Shown piece after piece: positions 1 to 9,324 of a stretch of DNA of 64,000 nucleotides. Numbering within the stretch: the stretch's first letter is position 1; every line of letters starts with the position of its first letter. The stretch lies in NCBI RefSeq assembly GCF_019891175.1, contig NZ_CP072600.1, forward strand, positions 5,394,001 to 5,458,000, written 5' to 3'. The notes under the pieces are model-generated. The model did not search any database. It saw only the letters and a program-made list of their open reading frames with translations, and was not told where the DNA came from. Both the position numbers and the translations under genes were made by a program. This DNA is from Leptothermofonsia sichuanensis E412 (GTDB taxonomy: Bacteria; Cyanobacteriota; Cyanobacteriia; Leptolyngbyales; Leptolyngbyaceae).

Positions 1-82
1 CTATCTGAAACGAAACCGCTTTGACGGCTTCGACAGCACCGTAGTTCTTTTGCAGGTTTTCAACTAAAACAGTAGGAGCCAT
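1..82 (-). CDS. ABC transporter ATP-binding protein (5' end only)
   Basis: Only the first 27 codons lie in the window; the gene runs off the left edge. The visible N-terminus (MAPTVLVENLQKNYGAVEAV, then KAVSFQI) is the typical first strand of an ABC ATPase, before the Walker A loop. The ATG is preceded by GGGAGT at a good distance, which supports this start. It lies downstream of ctaB on the same strand. As I recall, many cyanobacteria have a drug-export-type ABC ATPase and permease after ctaB, which fits. The substrate cannot be told from this fragment. Confidence 0.75.
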   Translation of the reverse strand, partial: MAPTVLVENLQKNYGAVEAVKAVSFQI

Positions 83-142
83 AGATACTCCCTATCAAAA
101 TCGATACAAATCTCAATCTTCATTGTAGCGGGGCGATCGCAT

Positions 143-868
143 TCACGCTTCCAGATCGATCCCTTTCCTTTGCAGTTGCGCCCGTAGCTCCCGTAATGTT
201 TGCTCTGCCTGCTCTGCCCGCTGACGTTCCTGCTCTGCCCGCTGGCGTTCCTGTTCTACCAGTTCTTCTGGAGTCAGTAAGCGATTGCCCTGCTGATCGT
301 ACCAGTACAACCACTCCCGTGTACGCCCCAGGTAAGTCCCCCGCTCCCGTCCCAATGCCAGCCCAATTTCAGGCATCCAGATTCGATCACCCTTCTGGAG
401 AACATACTCTCCATCCACCAGCCGATGTACCTCAAGCAGTTGTCGCCTGCAACGATGGCGACGATCGGGGACATAGATTACGTAGTAAAGCACTCCTAAT
501 TCAGCGTAGTCCTTTTTTTTGCGCTCGTATTCTCCACCATAGGTTTTTGAAGCCACTTCCAGGGTCAGGATGGGGACAATATTATCCTCTTCCCACAGTA
601 CATAGCTCAACCGTCCCTCTTCCCCAACAAACCGTTCTACCCCTAAGCTGAGAAAGCCATCAGGTACCAGGGGTGGTACTTCAGGGGCATAGTAAATGCC
701 CATGTCAATCCCCATAAACCAATCCTGGCGATCTGCCCAGGCGATCGCCAGGATTGCCTCCAGTAAATTGGGAATCAGGTTTTGGAGTTCATTGTCCACA
801 GGGGTGTCATCCGAATCGGGCAACTCTGCTGCCGAAGGAAGACAATGGCGGGGGTCGTAGTGCAGCAT
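143..868 (-). CDS. Uma2 family (DUF820) putative endonuclease
   Basis: A 241-residue protein of the Uma2/DUF820 family, a PD-(D/E)XK nuclease-fold group greatly expanded in cyanobacteria and of mostly unknown function. The family core is visible: PDGFLSLGV in the first half, LTLEVASKTYGGEY with the E-x-x-x-K pair, then KKKDYAELGVLYYVIYVP. The last 45 residues form a charged coiled coil built from a repeated RAEQERQ unit, encoded by a short direct repeat around 200-256. It sits between ctaB and the ABC ATPase on the same strand, 32 bp after the ctaB stop. It may be an insertion into an otherwise conserved gene order. Cellular role unknown. Confidence 0.85.
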   Translation of the reverse strand: MLHYDPRHCLPSAAELPDSDDTPVDNELQNLIPNLLEAILAIAWADRQDWFMGIDMGIYYAPEVPPLVPDGFLSLGVERFVGEEGRLSYVLWEEDNIVPILTLEVASKTYGGEYERKKKDYAELGVLYYVIYVPDRRHRCRRQLLEVHRLVDGEYVLQKGDRIWMPEIGLALGRERGTYLGRTREWLYWYDQQGNRLLTPEELVEQERQRAEQERQRAEQAEQTLRELRAQLQRKGIDLEA

Positions 869-900
869 GGGGAACTTGCCTGAAAAGCTCTGGCTGCATC

Positions 901-1899
901 TTAGCGAATTTCAGCAGGGGCGATCGCGGTCACTGCCTGTAGCCAGGTCTGCCAGTTGGTCGCCACCAGATTTATGACCTGGTGGGAGAAAGGCAGGCTA
1001 TCTAGTGCCATGCCAGCACAGAGCAACATCAGATAAAGAATGGAGTATTTAAAGACCGAGCGAGCCATCTGGAGGTCTGACGGAGTCTGCATCAACTGCC
1101 ATGCCTTTTTGACAAAGATGCCCCCCAGCAGCAGGGCGATCGCGGCATAAATCGCCCCCATGACCTGTAAGGGATAAACCAGCAGCAACGTGACCGGAAT
1201 CAGTGCCAGGGTGTAGTAAAAGATCTGGCGAGCCGTCGGTTCTGTCCCTTCCACCACAGGCAGCATGGGTACCCCAACTCTGGCATAGTCCTCCCGAATC
1301 ATGACAGCCAGTGCCCAAAAGTGGGGGGGAGTCCACAAAAAGATGATGGCAAACAACACCCAGGCAACCCAACTGAGTTCACCTGTGACGGCGGCCCAAC
1401 CCACCAGGGGTGGAATTGCCCCAGCCGCCCCGCCAATCACAATGTTTTGAGTGCTGTGGCGCTTCAGCCAGTGGGTGTAGACCAGAACGTAGACTACAAT
1501 CCCGGACATGGCAAGACAGGCACTCAGCAGATTGGCAAACACCGTCAGCAGCAAGAAGGACAGAAGGGCAAGGGCGATCGCAAACAGCAGCGCATCCCGT
1601 GGTTGTACCCGCCCAGACGGCAATGGACGATGACGGGTACGTTCCATAATGTAATCAATATCGCGATCGTAGAGGCAATTAATTGTATTGGCTGCCCCCG
1701 CTGCACAGGCTCCACTGATCAGGGTTACAAGCAGCAGCAGGGGGTTGACCTGCCCTTCCGCCGCTATCCCCATTCCTCCCGCCGTTGTAATTAACAGCAA
1801 CAGAATGATACGAGGTTTTGTCAATTGCCAGTAGCTTTGAATCACCTGGAGGAAGTTGTCGTGTCGGCGGGAAAACCCCGCTAAGGATGTTTCTTGCAT
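901..1899 (-). CDS. ctaB: Protoheme IX farnesyltransferase (heme O synthase)
   Basis: Transfers a farnesyl group to heme B to make heme O, the first step to heme A for aa3-type cytochrome oxidase; an integral membrane enzyme of the UbiA prenyltransferase superfamily. The first Asp-rich motif is visible in [19 protein letters not shown] and the second in [12 protein letters not shown]. Repeated hydrophobic spans are consistent with the usual nine helices. I start at 1899 ([16 protein letters not shown], 332 aa), the N-terminus I recall for cyanobacterial homologues. The reading frame stays open upstream to 2094, but that stretch is low-complexity intergenic repeat sequence. It is downstream of ctaA and on the same strand. 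Confidence 0.95.
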   Translation of the reverse strand: MQETSLAGFSRRHDNFLQVIQSYWQLTKPRIILLLLITTAGGMGIAAEGQVNPLLLLVTLISGACAAGAANTINCLYDRDIDYIMERTRHRPLPSGRVQPRDALLFAIALALLSFLLLTVFANLLSACLAMSGIVVYVLVYTHWLKRHSTQNIVIGGAAGAIPPLVGWAAVTGELSWVAWVLFAIIFLWTPPHFWALAVMIREDYARVGVPMLPVVEGTEPTARQIFYYTLALIPVTLLLVYPLQVMGAIYAAIALLLGGIFVKKAWQLMQTPSDLQMARSVFKYSILYLMLLCAGMALDSLPFSHQVINLVATNWQTWLQAVTAIAPAEIR

Positions 1900-2135
1900 T
1901 CGCTCGTTTCCTACAAACAGGAGTAATGGAACCGTTGAATTGGGTGAGGAGATCGGGTATCGGGTACTGGGTATTGGGAGGTGAGGAGTGAGGAAGTAAG
2001 AAGCGAGGGAGTAAGAAGTGAGGAGTTGAGAGTTGGAAGTAGAAAATTTATCCGTACATGAATCAACCCTGCTTCTCATCTTCCCTGCTCCCAATTTCTA
2101 ATCCCCGTACCAACCCCACACCCTGTAGCTCTCCC
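1900..2135. repeat. Low-complexity spacer between ctaA and ctaB
   Basis: The spacer holds runs of imperfect GGGTATCGGG, GTGAGGAG and GTAAGAAG units (about 1940-2040). This text recurs in many other gaps of the window, for example near 15960, 32010 and 46210. No terminator is evident, so ctaA and ctaB may still be cotranscribed. Confidence 0.5.
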
Positions 2136-3116
2136 TCAAGCTGGCTGGCTCTCAGCACTGTGATTTTGAAAGGATATGGCTTCTGGAGACTCCGGGGTGG
2201 ATTTTATATTCAAGACAGGAGCAGGGACATCGCGCCATGCCAGCACCGTAAAGGCAACCAGAGTGCCCAGTAGTAGCGCTCCCATGGCATGGTGGGCAAC
2301 GGTTAAAGGTTCTACCTGGAGCCGGAGCTTAAAGGTGGCAATCCCCAGTCCAATCTGAAGCACGACCAGTCCACCTGCCAGATTGGCAAGTCGTCTCAAA
2401 TAGGGGTGGAGGGCAGGAGTACGCCATGCCAGCACCATCAGGAAAAGCGTTCCCAGAGTGGCTGGAATCACCCCTGCAATATGACTATTCATCACCTGGC
2501 AGAGGTTGGAAGTACTCAGGCATTGATGCAGTGCCCATTGGGAGGCTACCAGTGCCCCTAAAATACTCTGGGCATAGACCAGAACTGCTGCCACCAGCCC
2601 TACCCAGCGAAGTTTTCCGGCACTTCCTGTTCCCTGGTAAGGGAGCAGGGCGCATCCCATTGACAGCAAGGTGATGAAGAACAGAAACCCGACTGCCAGG
2701 TGAGCTGTGACAATGTCAAACCGCAGCAGTTCGGTAACCGTCAGCCCTCCCAGGACGCCCTGCAAAATAATCAGTCCTAACACTAGGACAGATGCCCAGG
2801 GAAGCCATTGGGGAATTAATCGCCGATACCACCATGCCATTGCTACCAGGGCGATCGCAAACAACCCCATAGAAGAAGCTGCCAGACGGTGAAACCATTC
2901 CAAGAAGACTTGCAGATTCATCTGCTGGCTGGGGAAAAGCACTCCGTAGCAAAGGGGCCAGTCGGGGCAGGCGAGGCCTGCATTCATGACGCGGGTAGCA
3001 CTCCCAATTGCCAGCAAAATCCAGGTTTCGCCAGTCATCCCAAATATAAGGCTGCGGATCTGCTTTTGGGGATGGGGGGTTTCATCGGTCGATGGATGAA
3101 AGAAAATATCCGTCAT
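2136..3116 (-). CDS. ctaA: Heme A synthase (COX15/CtaA)
   Basis: A 326-residue polytopic membrane protein that oxidises the C8 methyl of heme O to a formyl group, giving heme A. Family signatures are the early GSATRVMNAGLACPDWPLCY segment, EWFHRLAAS with a heme-binding His, and later conserved His residues in AHLAVGFLF and VAHHAMGALL. Length is typical for the family. The cysteine pair CPDWPLC and later cysteines CLSTSNLC match the redox cysteines known from CtaA. It is upstream of ctaB on the same strand, and together they supply heme A to a cytochrome oxidase whose subunit genes are not in this window. Confidence 0.95.
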   Translation of the reverse strand: MTDIFFHPSTDETPHPQKQIRSLIFGMTGETWILLAIGSATRVMNAGLACPDWPLCYGVLFPSQQMNLQVFLEWFHRLAASSMGLFAIALVAMAWWYRRLIPQWLPWASVLVLGLIILQGVLGGLTVTELLRFDIVTAHLAVGFLFFITLLSMGCALLPYQGTGSAGKLRWVGLVAAVLVYAQSILGALVASQWALHQCLSTSNLCQVMNSHIAGVIPATLGTLFLMVLAWRTPALHPYLRRLANLAGGLVVLQIGLGIATFKLRLQVEPLTVAHHAMGALLLGTLVAFTVLAWRDVPAPVLNIKSTPESPEAISFQNHSAESQPA

Positions 3117-3539
3117 TCAAAAAACCTTCAAAAACAAACATCAAACTTCAACCAGTCCTGAGTTCTGACTCACCAGCATGAAACAATTGCTCATCTAAAC
3201 ACGATCCTAGCTATTACTTTAATGACAGAGCCGTTGGAGGCTACTTCCTTTAGGAATTTCTTTGGATTAGGGCTTGTTCGCAGTATCATACTTTGCATAA
3301 ATTCTTAATTATTTCGGAAGCTTATAGAAACAGAAAGCTGGGGGCTGAAGGGCTGAGGGGCTGAAGAACAAAAGACCACAAAACTTTCTCCTGTCCCCTG
3401 GCCTAACCCGACATAGAATTTAGAATTATTTAATTCTGATCCCCTGAAAAAGAATGAAGAATGAAAAATTAATCTACTGATCGAGTGATCCTGAAGAAAT
3501 TATTAAAACGAACCAGGCGACTTAATCGTTAACTCGTTC
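3117..3539. other. Gene-free spacer between divergent ctaA and nfi
   Basis: No credible coding sequence. It must hold the promoters of ctaA (minus) and nfi (plus). A low-complexity run of GGGCTGAAG-type units lies at about 3337-3366. The rest is AT-rich and I see no recognised RNA or operator. Confidence 0.4.
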
Positions 3540-4280
3540 ATGAAGATTGAACACCGTCACGAATGGTGCCTGACAGCAGAAGAGGCCGTCACTATTCAGC
3601 AATCGCTGCGAAATGAAATCATTACCACAGATCAGTTGGGTGAGATCCAGTTCGTTGCTGGAGTTGACGTGGGGTTTGAGTCGGAAGGCCACATTACCCG
3701 CGCGGCTGTTGCTGTTCTCAGGTTGGAAGATTTGAAGCTGCAAGACCGGGCGATCGCCCGCCGCCCAACCACCTTCCCCTATATCCCTGGTTTTCTTTCC
3801 TTTCGAGAAGTGCCTGCTGTTCTGGACGCGCTGCAAAAGCTATCGATTGTGCCTGATTTACTACTCTGTGACGGACAGGGTATCGCCCATCCCCGACGGT
3901 TTGGGATTGCCTGCCACCTGGGGCTACTGACCGATCTCCCCTCCATTGGCGTTGCCAAATCGCTCCTGGTCGGCCACCATGGGGAAGTACCGAACGATCG
4001 GGGCCATTGGGTTCCCCTCACCCACAAAGGAGAAACTGTCGGAGCTGTCCTTCGCACCCGTCCCAGCACCAAACCCCTGTATATCTCCAGCGGACATCGA
4101 ATTAGTTTACCAACGGCGATCGCCTACGTCATGCGCTGTACCACTCGATATCGCCTCCCCGAAACCACTCGCTTTGCCCATAAGCTGGCTTCCGGTCCCG
4201 CGATCGACCAGCCCGATAAGCAGGTATCTGAGCAGATGTCATTGTTTTATAGGGAGGGGGAGAAGGAGCGGAATAAATGA
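3540..4280 (+). CDS. nfi: Endonuclease V (deoxyinosine 3'-endonuclease)
   Basis: Repairs deaminated purines by cutting the second phosphodiester bond 3' to deoxyinosine. The Mg-binding acidic residues known from Thermotoga and E. coli Nfi are all recognisable: GVDVGF (Asp), [14 protein letters not shown] (Glu), and [18 protein letters not shown] (Asp). The family motif [13 protein letters not shown] and the late [10 protein letters not shown] with its His are also present. At 246 aa it is slightly longer than the usual 220-230 owing to a charged tail. It is divergent from ctaA, and I see no operon partner. Confidence 0.95.
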   Translation: MKIEHRHEWCLTAEEAVTIQQSLRNEIITTDQLGEIQFVAGVDVGFESEGHITRAAVAVLRLEDLKLQDRAIARRPTTFPYIPGFLSFREVPAVLDALQKLSIVPDLLLCDGQGIAHPRRFGIACHLGLLTDLPSIGVAKSLLVGHHGEVPNDRGHWVPLTHKGETVGAVLRTRPSTKPLYISSGHRISLPTAIAYVMRCTTRYRLPETTRFAHKLASGPAIDQPDKQVSEQMSLFYREGEKERNK

Positions 4281-4427
4281 CTCTCCCTCCCAAGCCTCAA
4301 CTCTCAACTCCCAAGTCTCAAGTTTCAAGTTTCAGCTTTTAACATTTTTTAATAATCTTTATAAATTCCAACTCTCCCGACACCCTATACTCCACACCCT
4401 GGTCCCTATCCTCCGCCACCTCCGCTG

Positions 4428-4865
4428 ATGCACCTTCCCTCCTTCCTCTGGCTCTGGAAAACGGCTGCCTGGTCAATGGGCTTTGCTGTTTTCGCCTATC
4501 TGTTACTGGCAATTTCGGGTGGGTGGATGATTTTTATCCGGCAACGGCGGCAGGCCCGCCCCGGTTGGCTGCGCCCGTCTCACTACCTGATTGGGATTGT
4601 CATGATCGGTCTGGTGTTGTTATTGCTGGGGATTGGTATTGTCGGTACTTTGGGGCATTACGGCAGGCTGGGACATTCGCTTCATTTACCTGCCGGGCTG
4701 GTTGTGGTTGACCTGGTATTTTTGTCTGCCTGGAGTGCGGTGCAAATTAGCCCAGAGCGTCCCTGGGCACGGTGGCTCCACATTGGTACTAATGGGATTC
4801 TAGGCATAGCTTTCATTTTGGTTTCCCTCACCGGCTGGAGTGTAGTGCAGAAATATTTGCCCTGA
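4428..4865 (+). CDS. DUF4079 family membrane protein
   Basis: A 145-residue protein with four hydrophobic spans (about residues 10-35, 50-75, 85-105, 115-140). The repeated Gly-His pattern GTLGHYGRLGHSLHLPAG, then SAWSAVQISPERPWAR and LHIGTNGILG, identify the cyanobacterial and plastid DUF4079 group. Conserved His residues between the helices suggest a cytochrome-b561-like or ferric-reductase-like fold, which is inference. Function unknown. It starts about 150 bp after nfi and precedes trmL. Confidence 0.8.
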   Translation: MHLPSFLWLWKTAAWSMGFAVFAYLLLAISGGWMIFIRQRRQARPGWLRPSHYLIGIVMIGLVLLLLGIGIVGTLGHYGRLGHSLHLPAGLVVVDLVFLSAWSAVQISPERPWARWLHIGTNGILGIAFILVSLTGWSVVQKYLP

Positions 4866-5032
4866 TTCCTATATCATCTCTTCCCTGATTCCAGCAAAAA
4901 CAACCAAAAAAGTTCAGAATATTTAATCAGTCTGCTCAGACATTCCTGGGTATTAAAAAAAACTATCAATTTGCTGATGTTGGGGATTGATAGGCTGGCA
5001 TCATTCAAACCAACATCAGGTCCTGGAAAATT

Positions 5033-5488
5033 ATGCTGAGAGTTGTCCTTGTTCACCCCCAAATTCCGCCCAATACAGGCAATATTGCCCGTACTTGCGC
5101 TGCTACGGACACGGAGCTACATCTGGTCGGTCCTCTGGGATTTGAAATCAGCGATCGCTACCTTAAACGAGCAGGGCTGGACTACTGGAGGTATGTCAAG
5201 TTGCGCTATCACCACTCAATTGAAGAATTTCAAACATTCTCAGCCACCCAGCCTGGTCGGTGGATTGGCTTCAGCACTTCTGGAAGTTGTAGTTATGTCA
5301 AATTCACCTTTCTCCCGGATGATTGGTTGCTTTTTGGCAGCGAAACAGCAGGCCTTTCAGCCGATATTCTCAATGCCTGCGCAGCGACCGTGCATATCCC
5401 CATGACCCAACCCGGAGTCCGGAGCCTCAACCTTTCTGTCAGTGCTGCCGTAGGACTGTTTGAAGCTCGCCGCCAGCTTGGCTACTGA
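5033..5488 (+). CDS. trmL: tRNA (cytidine(34)-2'-O)-methyltransferase
   Basis: A minimal SPOUT-fold (SpoU/TrmH) enzyme of 151 aa that methylates the 2'-OH of the wobble base of tRNA-Leu isoacceptors using SAM. Motif 1 is PPNTGNIARTCAATD, motif 2 is WLLFGSETAGLS, and motif 3 is IPMTQPGVRSLNLSVSAAVG, which forms the trefoil-knot SAM site. Length is exactly that of TrmL/YibK, with no N-terminal RNA-binding extension. The start ATG follows the spacer after the DUF4079 gene. Confidence 0.95.
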   Translation: MLRVVLVHPQIPPNTGNIARTCAATDTELHLVGPLGFEISDRYLKRAGLDYWRYVKLRYHHSIEEFQTFSATQPGRWIGFSTSGSCSYVKFTFLPDDWLLFGSETAGLSADILNACAATVHIPMTQPGVRSLNLSVSAAVGLFEARRQLGY

Positions 5489-6496
5489 CAGCAGACTCCT
5501 TCTGCCCTTCGCGATCGCTGTCTATCCTTTCTCTGGAAAGTTCTCCTGGCTGCCGTTCAAGGGGCTATGTTGCAGCTTTATTGGTGCCTGGATACATTGC
5601 GACGTCTGTTCTGAAAACACTACGCTCAGAAAACACCCCATCTGAAAACACTACTATATAATATGTCTCCATCAAGTTAAATGATGTAAGGCAGCTTTGA
5701 ATGGCTGAGGTTGCTCCGATTCTAGTTTTCTTTCAAAACAGAAAACGGCACTCAACAGGCTCTGAAGACGGTTATCTATAAATTAGTTCACGGACAATCA
5801 ATGACCAGACAACGGAAACCCCACCCATGGAGTGATGCACTGCTGCAACTGAATGGAAATCGTTACCCAGGATACCAGAAACCTAACTTGTAATAAGAAA
5901 TTTCTATACGAAGCAGGGACTTGCTCGTAGCCACGCGACGAAATTGTTACATAACGAAATTGTTACATAAATTTCAGAACTATTTGCCTGATAGGTACCA
6001 GAAACCGTGAGAAAGTAACTGAATACTCTTTTAAGCTTTTTGTCAATCTTTACCTTTCGTTTGAATCTGTGCTAAAGTTCACGACCTTAAGGCGGTTGTT
6101 TAATCACATCAGCCTGCAAACCGTTCCAAAAACTCCGTTAAACGCGGCTGATTGGACGTTTCAACTCTGTCCCCGGTAAGTTCCTTTATGCTTTTTCCAG
6201 AGCAGCAACTCGTGTTTTGTCCAGGTTGGATTTTTAACCCGATTGACGCCAGACTGGCTCCCTCGGCTCAAGATTTACCTGGATTCAATCAACTCGGTCT
6301 GCCAGTGTTTAGCAAGCAAGCCAGAAGTGGGAATAATCAACTGAAGACTTTTCTAAAGCTTGGTATTGATTTTTCCAACTTATGTAAACTTGTCTAAATC
6401 GAAAAAGCAGGGTAATCTTGCCTAAGTGTGTTTACCCTCGGTGATTCGGATCCTCTCTTTCATGTGATCCATGTCATTGACTGGTGAATTCTTTGC
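5489..6496. other. 1-kb leader upstream of the LysM/M23 hydrolase
   Basis: No convincing gene. Features seen: a direct repeat of CTGAAAACACTAC at about 5612 and 5643; a TATAAT-like box at about 5656; and a perfect 16-bp tandem duplication ACGAAATTGTTACATA at 5938-5953 and 5954-5969. A possible 5' untranslated region of several hundred bases precedes the hydrolase ATG at 6497. Cyanobacterial LysM/M23 hydrolases are often controlled by c-di-AMP (ydaO) riboswitches, but I could not find that element's conserved core here. Confidence 0.4.
5938..5969. repeat. Perfect 16-bp tandem duplication
   Basis: Two adjacent copies of ACGAAATTGTTACATA (5938-5953 and 5954-5969) in the long leader of the LysM/M23 gene. 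Each copy contains TTGTTACAT. It could be a tandem protein-binding site or a replication slip. Confidence 0.7.
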
Positions 6497-8626
6497 ATGA
6501 CTCGAGGACAGTTAAACGCTGGACATTTAGGAGGTCGTTTTTTGAAACGAGCATTTCCGCAGAAGGTTAAGCCTGTTCTTCCCTGCGTCACCAATAATGG
6601 CGAGGTGACGGACCAATCTAAACAGGCACTTTTGGAGGGCAGTCGTCGCTCTCGTACCTCTGCCGCAATGATTGGATTGGCGGCAATTTCAATGGGTGCT
6701 CAAAGCCTGTTGATGGTTCATCAGGGAGAAGAGGCGATCGCAGCCGAACCGCTACCCAGCGAATCGTCCGCTGCAACCCCTTCAACTTTTGAAGTAGCTG
6801 CCTTATCCTCTGGCGAAGATGCGGCTTCCCTCGCTCAAATTCCCAGTTTGGCAGGCGCTACGCTGATTGACCATGTTGTCCAGGAAGGCGAAACCCTATG
6901 GCAACTGGCTCAGTTCTACAAAGTTGACGCTGTTACGGTTGCTGCCCTGAATGGGCTTCCGCTGAATCCGGTACTGCGGGTAGGTCAGGTTTTAAAGTTT
7001 CCAGTTGATACTCGGGTTGCCAGCTCGGTTACGCCAGGAGTTGTAGAACGCCCAACTCCCGGCTACTATGGCCTGATTGAAAAAGTTGAAATTGACTCTT
7101 CTCCAGTTTCTGAGGCACCAGTTTCTGAACCTGCATCGGTTGATACTCCGTTGAAGCATCGGCAGGATGAAGCCCTCGATGAGCTAAGGCAAAAGCGTGA
7201 GGACCTCCGGGTTAGCCTTGCGAAAATGAAGGCTACTCAGCAAGAACCACAGGTTTTAGAATCCCCAATCAATCCTCAGACCCAACTGAATGATGCATCG
7301 TTGACCCATCGGATCGCTCCTGGTGACACTCTGAGCGCGATCGCCAGAGCCTATGGTATTTCTCAGAGAAAGCTGGCACAGGTGAATGGCATCACGAATC
7401 CAGATGTGATCCGGGTGGATCAGGTACTGGTAATTCCCCAAGATGAAACCTCGGCTTCATCTCAGCAAGCGAGTGCAGCGAATAAATCCCTTGCTGTGCC
7501 TAATCTTATAGCGTTAAAGCCTCAGTCTGCCTACCCTGAGGTCCCTGTCATTACGGTGGATAGTGGATCTGAGGCTCCAACTGCCACAACAGTTGGGTCC
7601 AAGTTTCAGCCCTCAGCAAGTTCTGAGTTTCAAGGCAGACTTGCTTCATTGCCGTCCCCGCCTTCATCCCCAGGCAGAGAAGGGGTTGATGATTCTCTGT
7701 CACCTGCATCTACGGGCATTACTCAGAATAATATTCAGGTGGCGACGGCTCCCTTTGTGCGGCAGCAGCCTGTTGAGGCTGGAGAGTCCACGGCTCAGCG
7801 GTACGACTACGTTGAAAACCTGCGTCTGGAAATTGTTAAGTTGAGGGAGAAGTACAGGAATTCTTCGACGGATTCCCATGTGTCTGCTCAGCCTGGTACC
7901 AGAGTGGCAGCGGTTTCTCTACCCGCAGGTGCTGCAACGTCAGGTGAAGCCAGTTCGACGCGGATCAACCCGGAATTCAAACCTGTAAACCCCAGTGAGT
8001 CATTGCGATCGCAGGTTCGCAAACTGCAAACCAAAGTGCAAACTCGTGAAGTTGATGCCTCTGTACCGGCTGCCTCAGGCTTAACTTCAGAAGCATCCCA
8101 GCCTCAATTGATGGCAGCGGCACCTCTGGGTTCTGAGAACTATGAACCACTTCTACCCTCTTCTCTGGGTAAAATGGTTTCCCCAGATCTTCCTCCTTTA
8201 GGTTCAGTAGATACCTATCTGCCTGGAGCTTCTGGCAAGTTTAATGGCTACATTTGGCCCACCAGGGGTGTTTTGACTTCTGGCTATGGCTGGCGCTGGG
8301 GGCGGATGCATAAAGGAATTGACATTGCGGCTCCTACTGGCACACCAATTATGGCGGCTGCATCTGGTGTCGTGATTACAGCAGGTTGGAACTCTGGTGG
8401 CTACGGTAACCTGGTCGAAATTCAGCACCCTGATGGTAGTGTGACGCTTTATGCTCACAACAATCGGATTCTGGTGCGCCAGGGTCAACAGGTTGAACAG
8501 GGGCAACAGATTGCTGAAATGGGTAGCACTGGCTACAGTACAGGTCCTCATTGTCACTTTGAGGTTCACCTGCCAGGGCATGGAGCCGTCAATCCAATGG
8601 CTTATTTGTCCAGACCTGGAGCATAG
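6497..8626 (+). CDS. LysM-LysM-M23 peptidoglycan hydrolase (NlpD/EnvC-like)
   Basis: A 709-residue envelope protein. A hydrophobic anchor or signal segment lies at about residues 55-75. LysM 1 is at 126-169 (VQEGETLWQLAQFYKV) and LysM 2 at 271-314 (APGDTLSAIARAYGIS), with a charged coiled-coil-like stretch between them at 220-250. A long Ser/Ala/Pro-rich linker follows. The C-terminal M23 (LytM) domain spans about 585-700. The zinc ligands look intact: H605 and D609 in HKGID, H654 in TLYAHN, H685 and H687 in GPHCHFE. It should bind and cut septal or side-wall peptidoglycan in the periplasm. It is a single-gene unit with its own terminator at 8680. Confidence 0.9.
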   Translation: MTRGQLNAGHLGGRFLKRAFPQKVKPVLPCVTNNGEVTDQSKQALLEGSRRSRTSAAMIGLAAISMGAQSLLMVHQGEEAIAAEPLPSESSAATPSTFEVAALSSGEDAASLAQIPSLAGATLIDHVVQEGETLWQLAQFYKVDAVTVAALNGLPLNPVLRVGQVLKFPVDTRVASSVTPGVVERPTPGYYGLIEKVEIDSSPVSEAPVSEPASVDTPLKHRQDEALDELRQKREDLRVSLAKMKATQQEPQVLESPINPQTQLNDASLTHRIAPGDTLSAIARAYGISQRKLAQVNGITNPDVIRVDQVLVIPQDETSASSQQASAANKSLAVPNLIALKPQSAYPEVPVITVDSGSEAPTATTVGSKFQPSASSEFQGRLASLPSPPSSPGREGVDDSLSPASTGITQNNIQVATAPFVRQQPVEAGESTAQRYDYVENLRLEIVKLREKYRNSSTDSHVSAQPGTRVAAVSLPAGAATSGEASSTRINPEFKPVNPSESLRSQVRKLQTKVQTREVDASVPAASGLTSEASQPQLMAAAPLGSENYEPLLPSSLGKMVSPDLPPLGSVDTYLPGASGKFNGYIWPTRGVLTSGYGWRWGRMHKGIDIAAPTGTPIMAAASGVVITAGWNSGGYGNLVEIQHPDGSVTLYAHNNRILVRQGQQVEQGQQIAEMGSTGYSTGPHCHFEVHLPGHGAVNPMAYLSRPGA

Positions 8627-8679
8627 AAAGCTTAAGGTCTATTTACCAGATCCCTCAAGGGCTGGTTCGAATAAGATTA

Positions 8680-8702
8680 GGGAGCCATGAGGCTCCCTTT
8701 TT
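8680..8702 (+). terminator. Intrinsic terminator of the LysM/M23 gene
   Basis: A 7-bp GC-rich stem GGGAGCC/GGCTCCC with loop ATGA, followed directly by five T. It is 54 bp after the stop codon, so the gene is probably monocistronic. Confidence 0.85.
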
Positions 8703-9182
8703 GATTCGCTTTATCGTGCTATATTTTTCCAGTACTTTGCCGGGCAAATTCTGAAGGGATGCAGCCCTATCCCCTATCCCCTGCGATACCCGGCATAAAT
8801 CTGGTGAACATTGCTGACTCCTGAATGCTGAATGCTGATGGAGTACACACCTAGCCGTAGAACTCTTGACTCCCATGAATGAGACCACCTGACGCAGTCA
8901 GAAAAGGGGTGTTGCTGAAAAGTGGGATGCGGCGATAACAACGTCGAATTGATTTGAGGCTACTACCACTGCGGTCACGCACCTTCGGCATCTGAATTTC
9001 TGCTTCCCCAAAACCCCGGTCACAATCGTGCGCTCTGAAGGTATCCGTTGCCAGCGATCGCCGGTCGTCCCTGGTTGTCCTTAAAAGACTGGTACTGCCT
9101 TAAAAACTCAGCCAATTCCGCTTTTGTAGATTCTTCACAATTATGGGGAACTTTAAAGCTGTCCAGTGTTGGGAGTGCTTCT
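8703..9182. other. Spacer upstream of a putative small membrane peptide
   Basis: No larger gene is seen. GTTGCTGAAAAGTGGGATG at 8911-8929 is identical to the left end of the palindromic element at 12028, so it is an isolated half of that repeat. A promoter for the small frame at 9183 should lie in the right half. Confidence 0.4.
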
Positions 9183-9260
9183 ATGATTCCATTGACAATT
9201 TTAACCGGGCTGACTTTATGGTCGATTTATATCGTTGGTTGGCACAGACCCTACAACTAA
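9183..9260 (+). CDS. Putative 25-residue single-span membrane peptide
   Basis: The frame reads MIPLTILTGLTLWSIYIVGW then HRPYN: about 18 hydrophobic residues and a short basic tail, typical of small thylakoid or inner-membrane subunits. Three signs suggest it is real. A GGGAG Shine-Dalgarno sequence (9171-9175) lies 7 nt before the ATG. The single hydrophobic helix runs nearly the full length. A 20-bp-arm intrinsic terminator starts 2 nt after the stop. The WSI..V.W stretch loosely recalls PetN, but PetN is far more conserved, so I do not call it that. Function unknown. Confidence 0.45.
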   Translation: MIPLTILTGLTLWSIYIVGWHRPYN

Positions 9261-9261
9261 G

Positions 9262-9305
9262 AGAAAAATAAGCGGGGTATGGAATCATACCCCGCTTATT
9301 TTTCT
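9262..9305. terminator. Bidirectional intrinsic terminator, 20-bp perfect arms
   Basis: Perfect inverted repeat: arm AGAAAAATAAGCGGGGTATG at 9262-9281, loop GAAT, second arm 9286-9305. Both strands end in TTATTTTT. It lies between the small plus-strand frame ending at 9260 and the minus-strand gene ending at 9325, so it can terminate both convergent transcripts. Confidence 0.9.
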
Positions 9306-9324
9306 GAATGATCTTCAAACATTT

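Noticed and set aside
6060-6496. c-di-AMP (ydaO/yuaA) riboswitch upstream of the LysM/M23 gene
   Set aside because: The context is right, but I could not find the conserved GGGTGAATC-like core or the closing GCTTAA/CGTAAGC stem; only a loose CGGTGATTCGG is present.
9183-9260. Calling the small peptide PetN (cytochrome b6f subunit VIII)
   Set aside because: The WSI..V.W stretch is suggestive, but PetN is extremely conserved (length 29, different N-terminus) and this does not match it.
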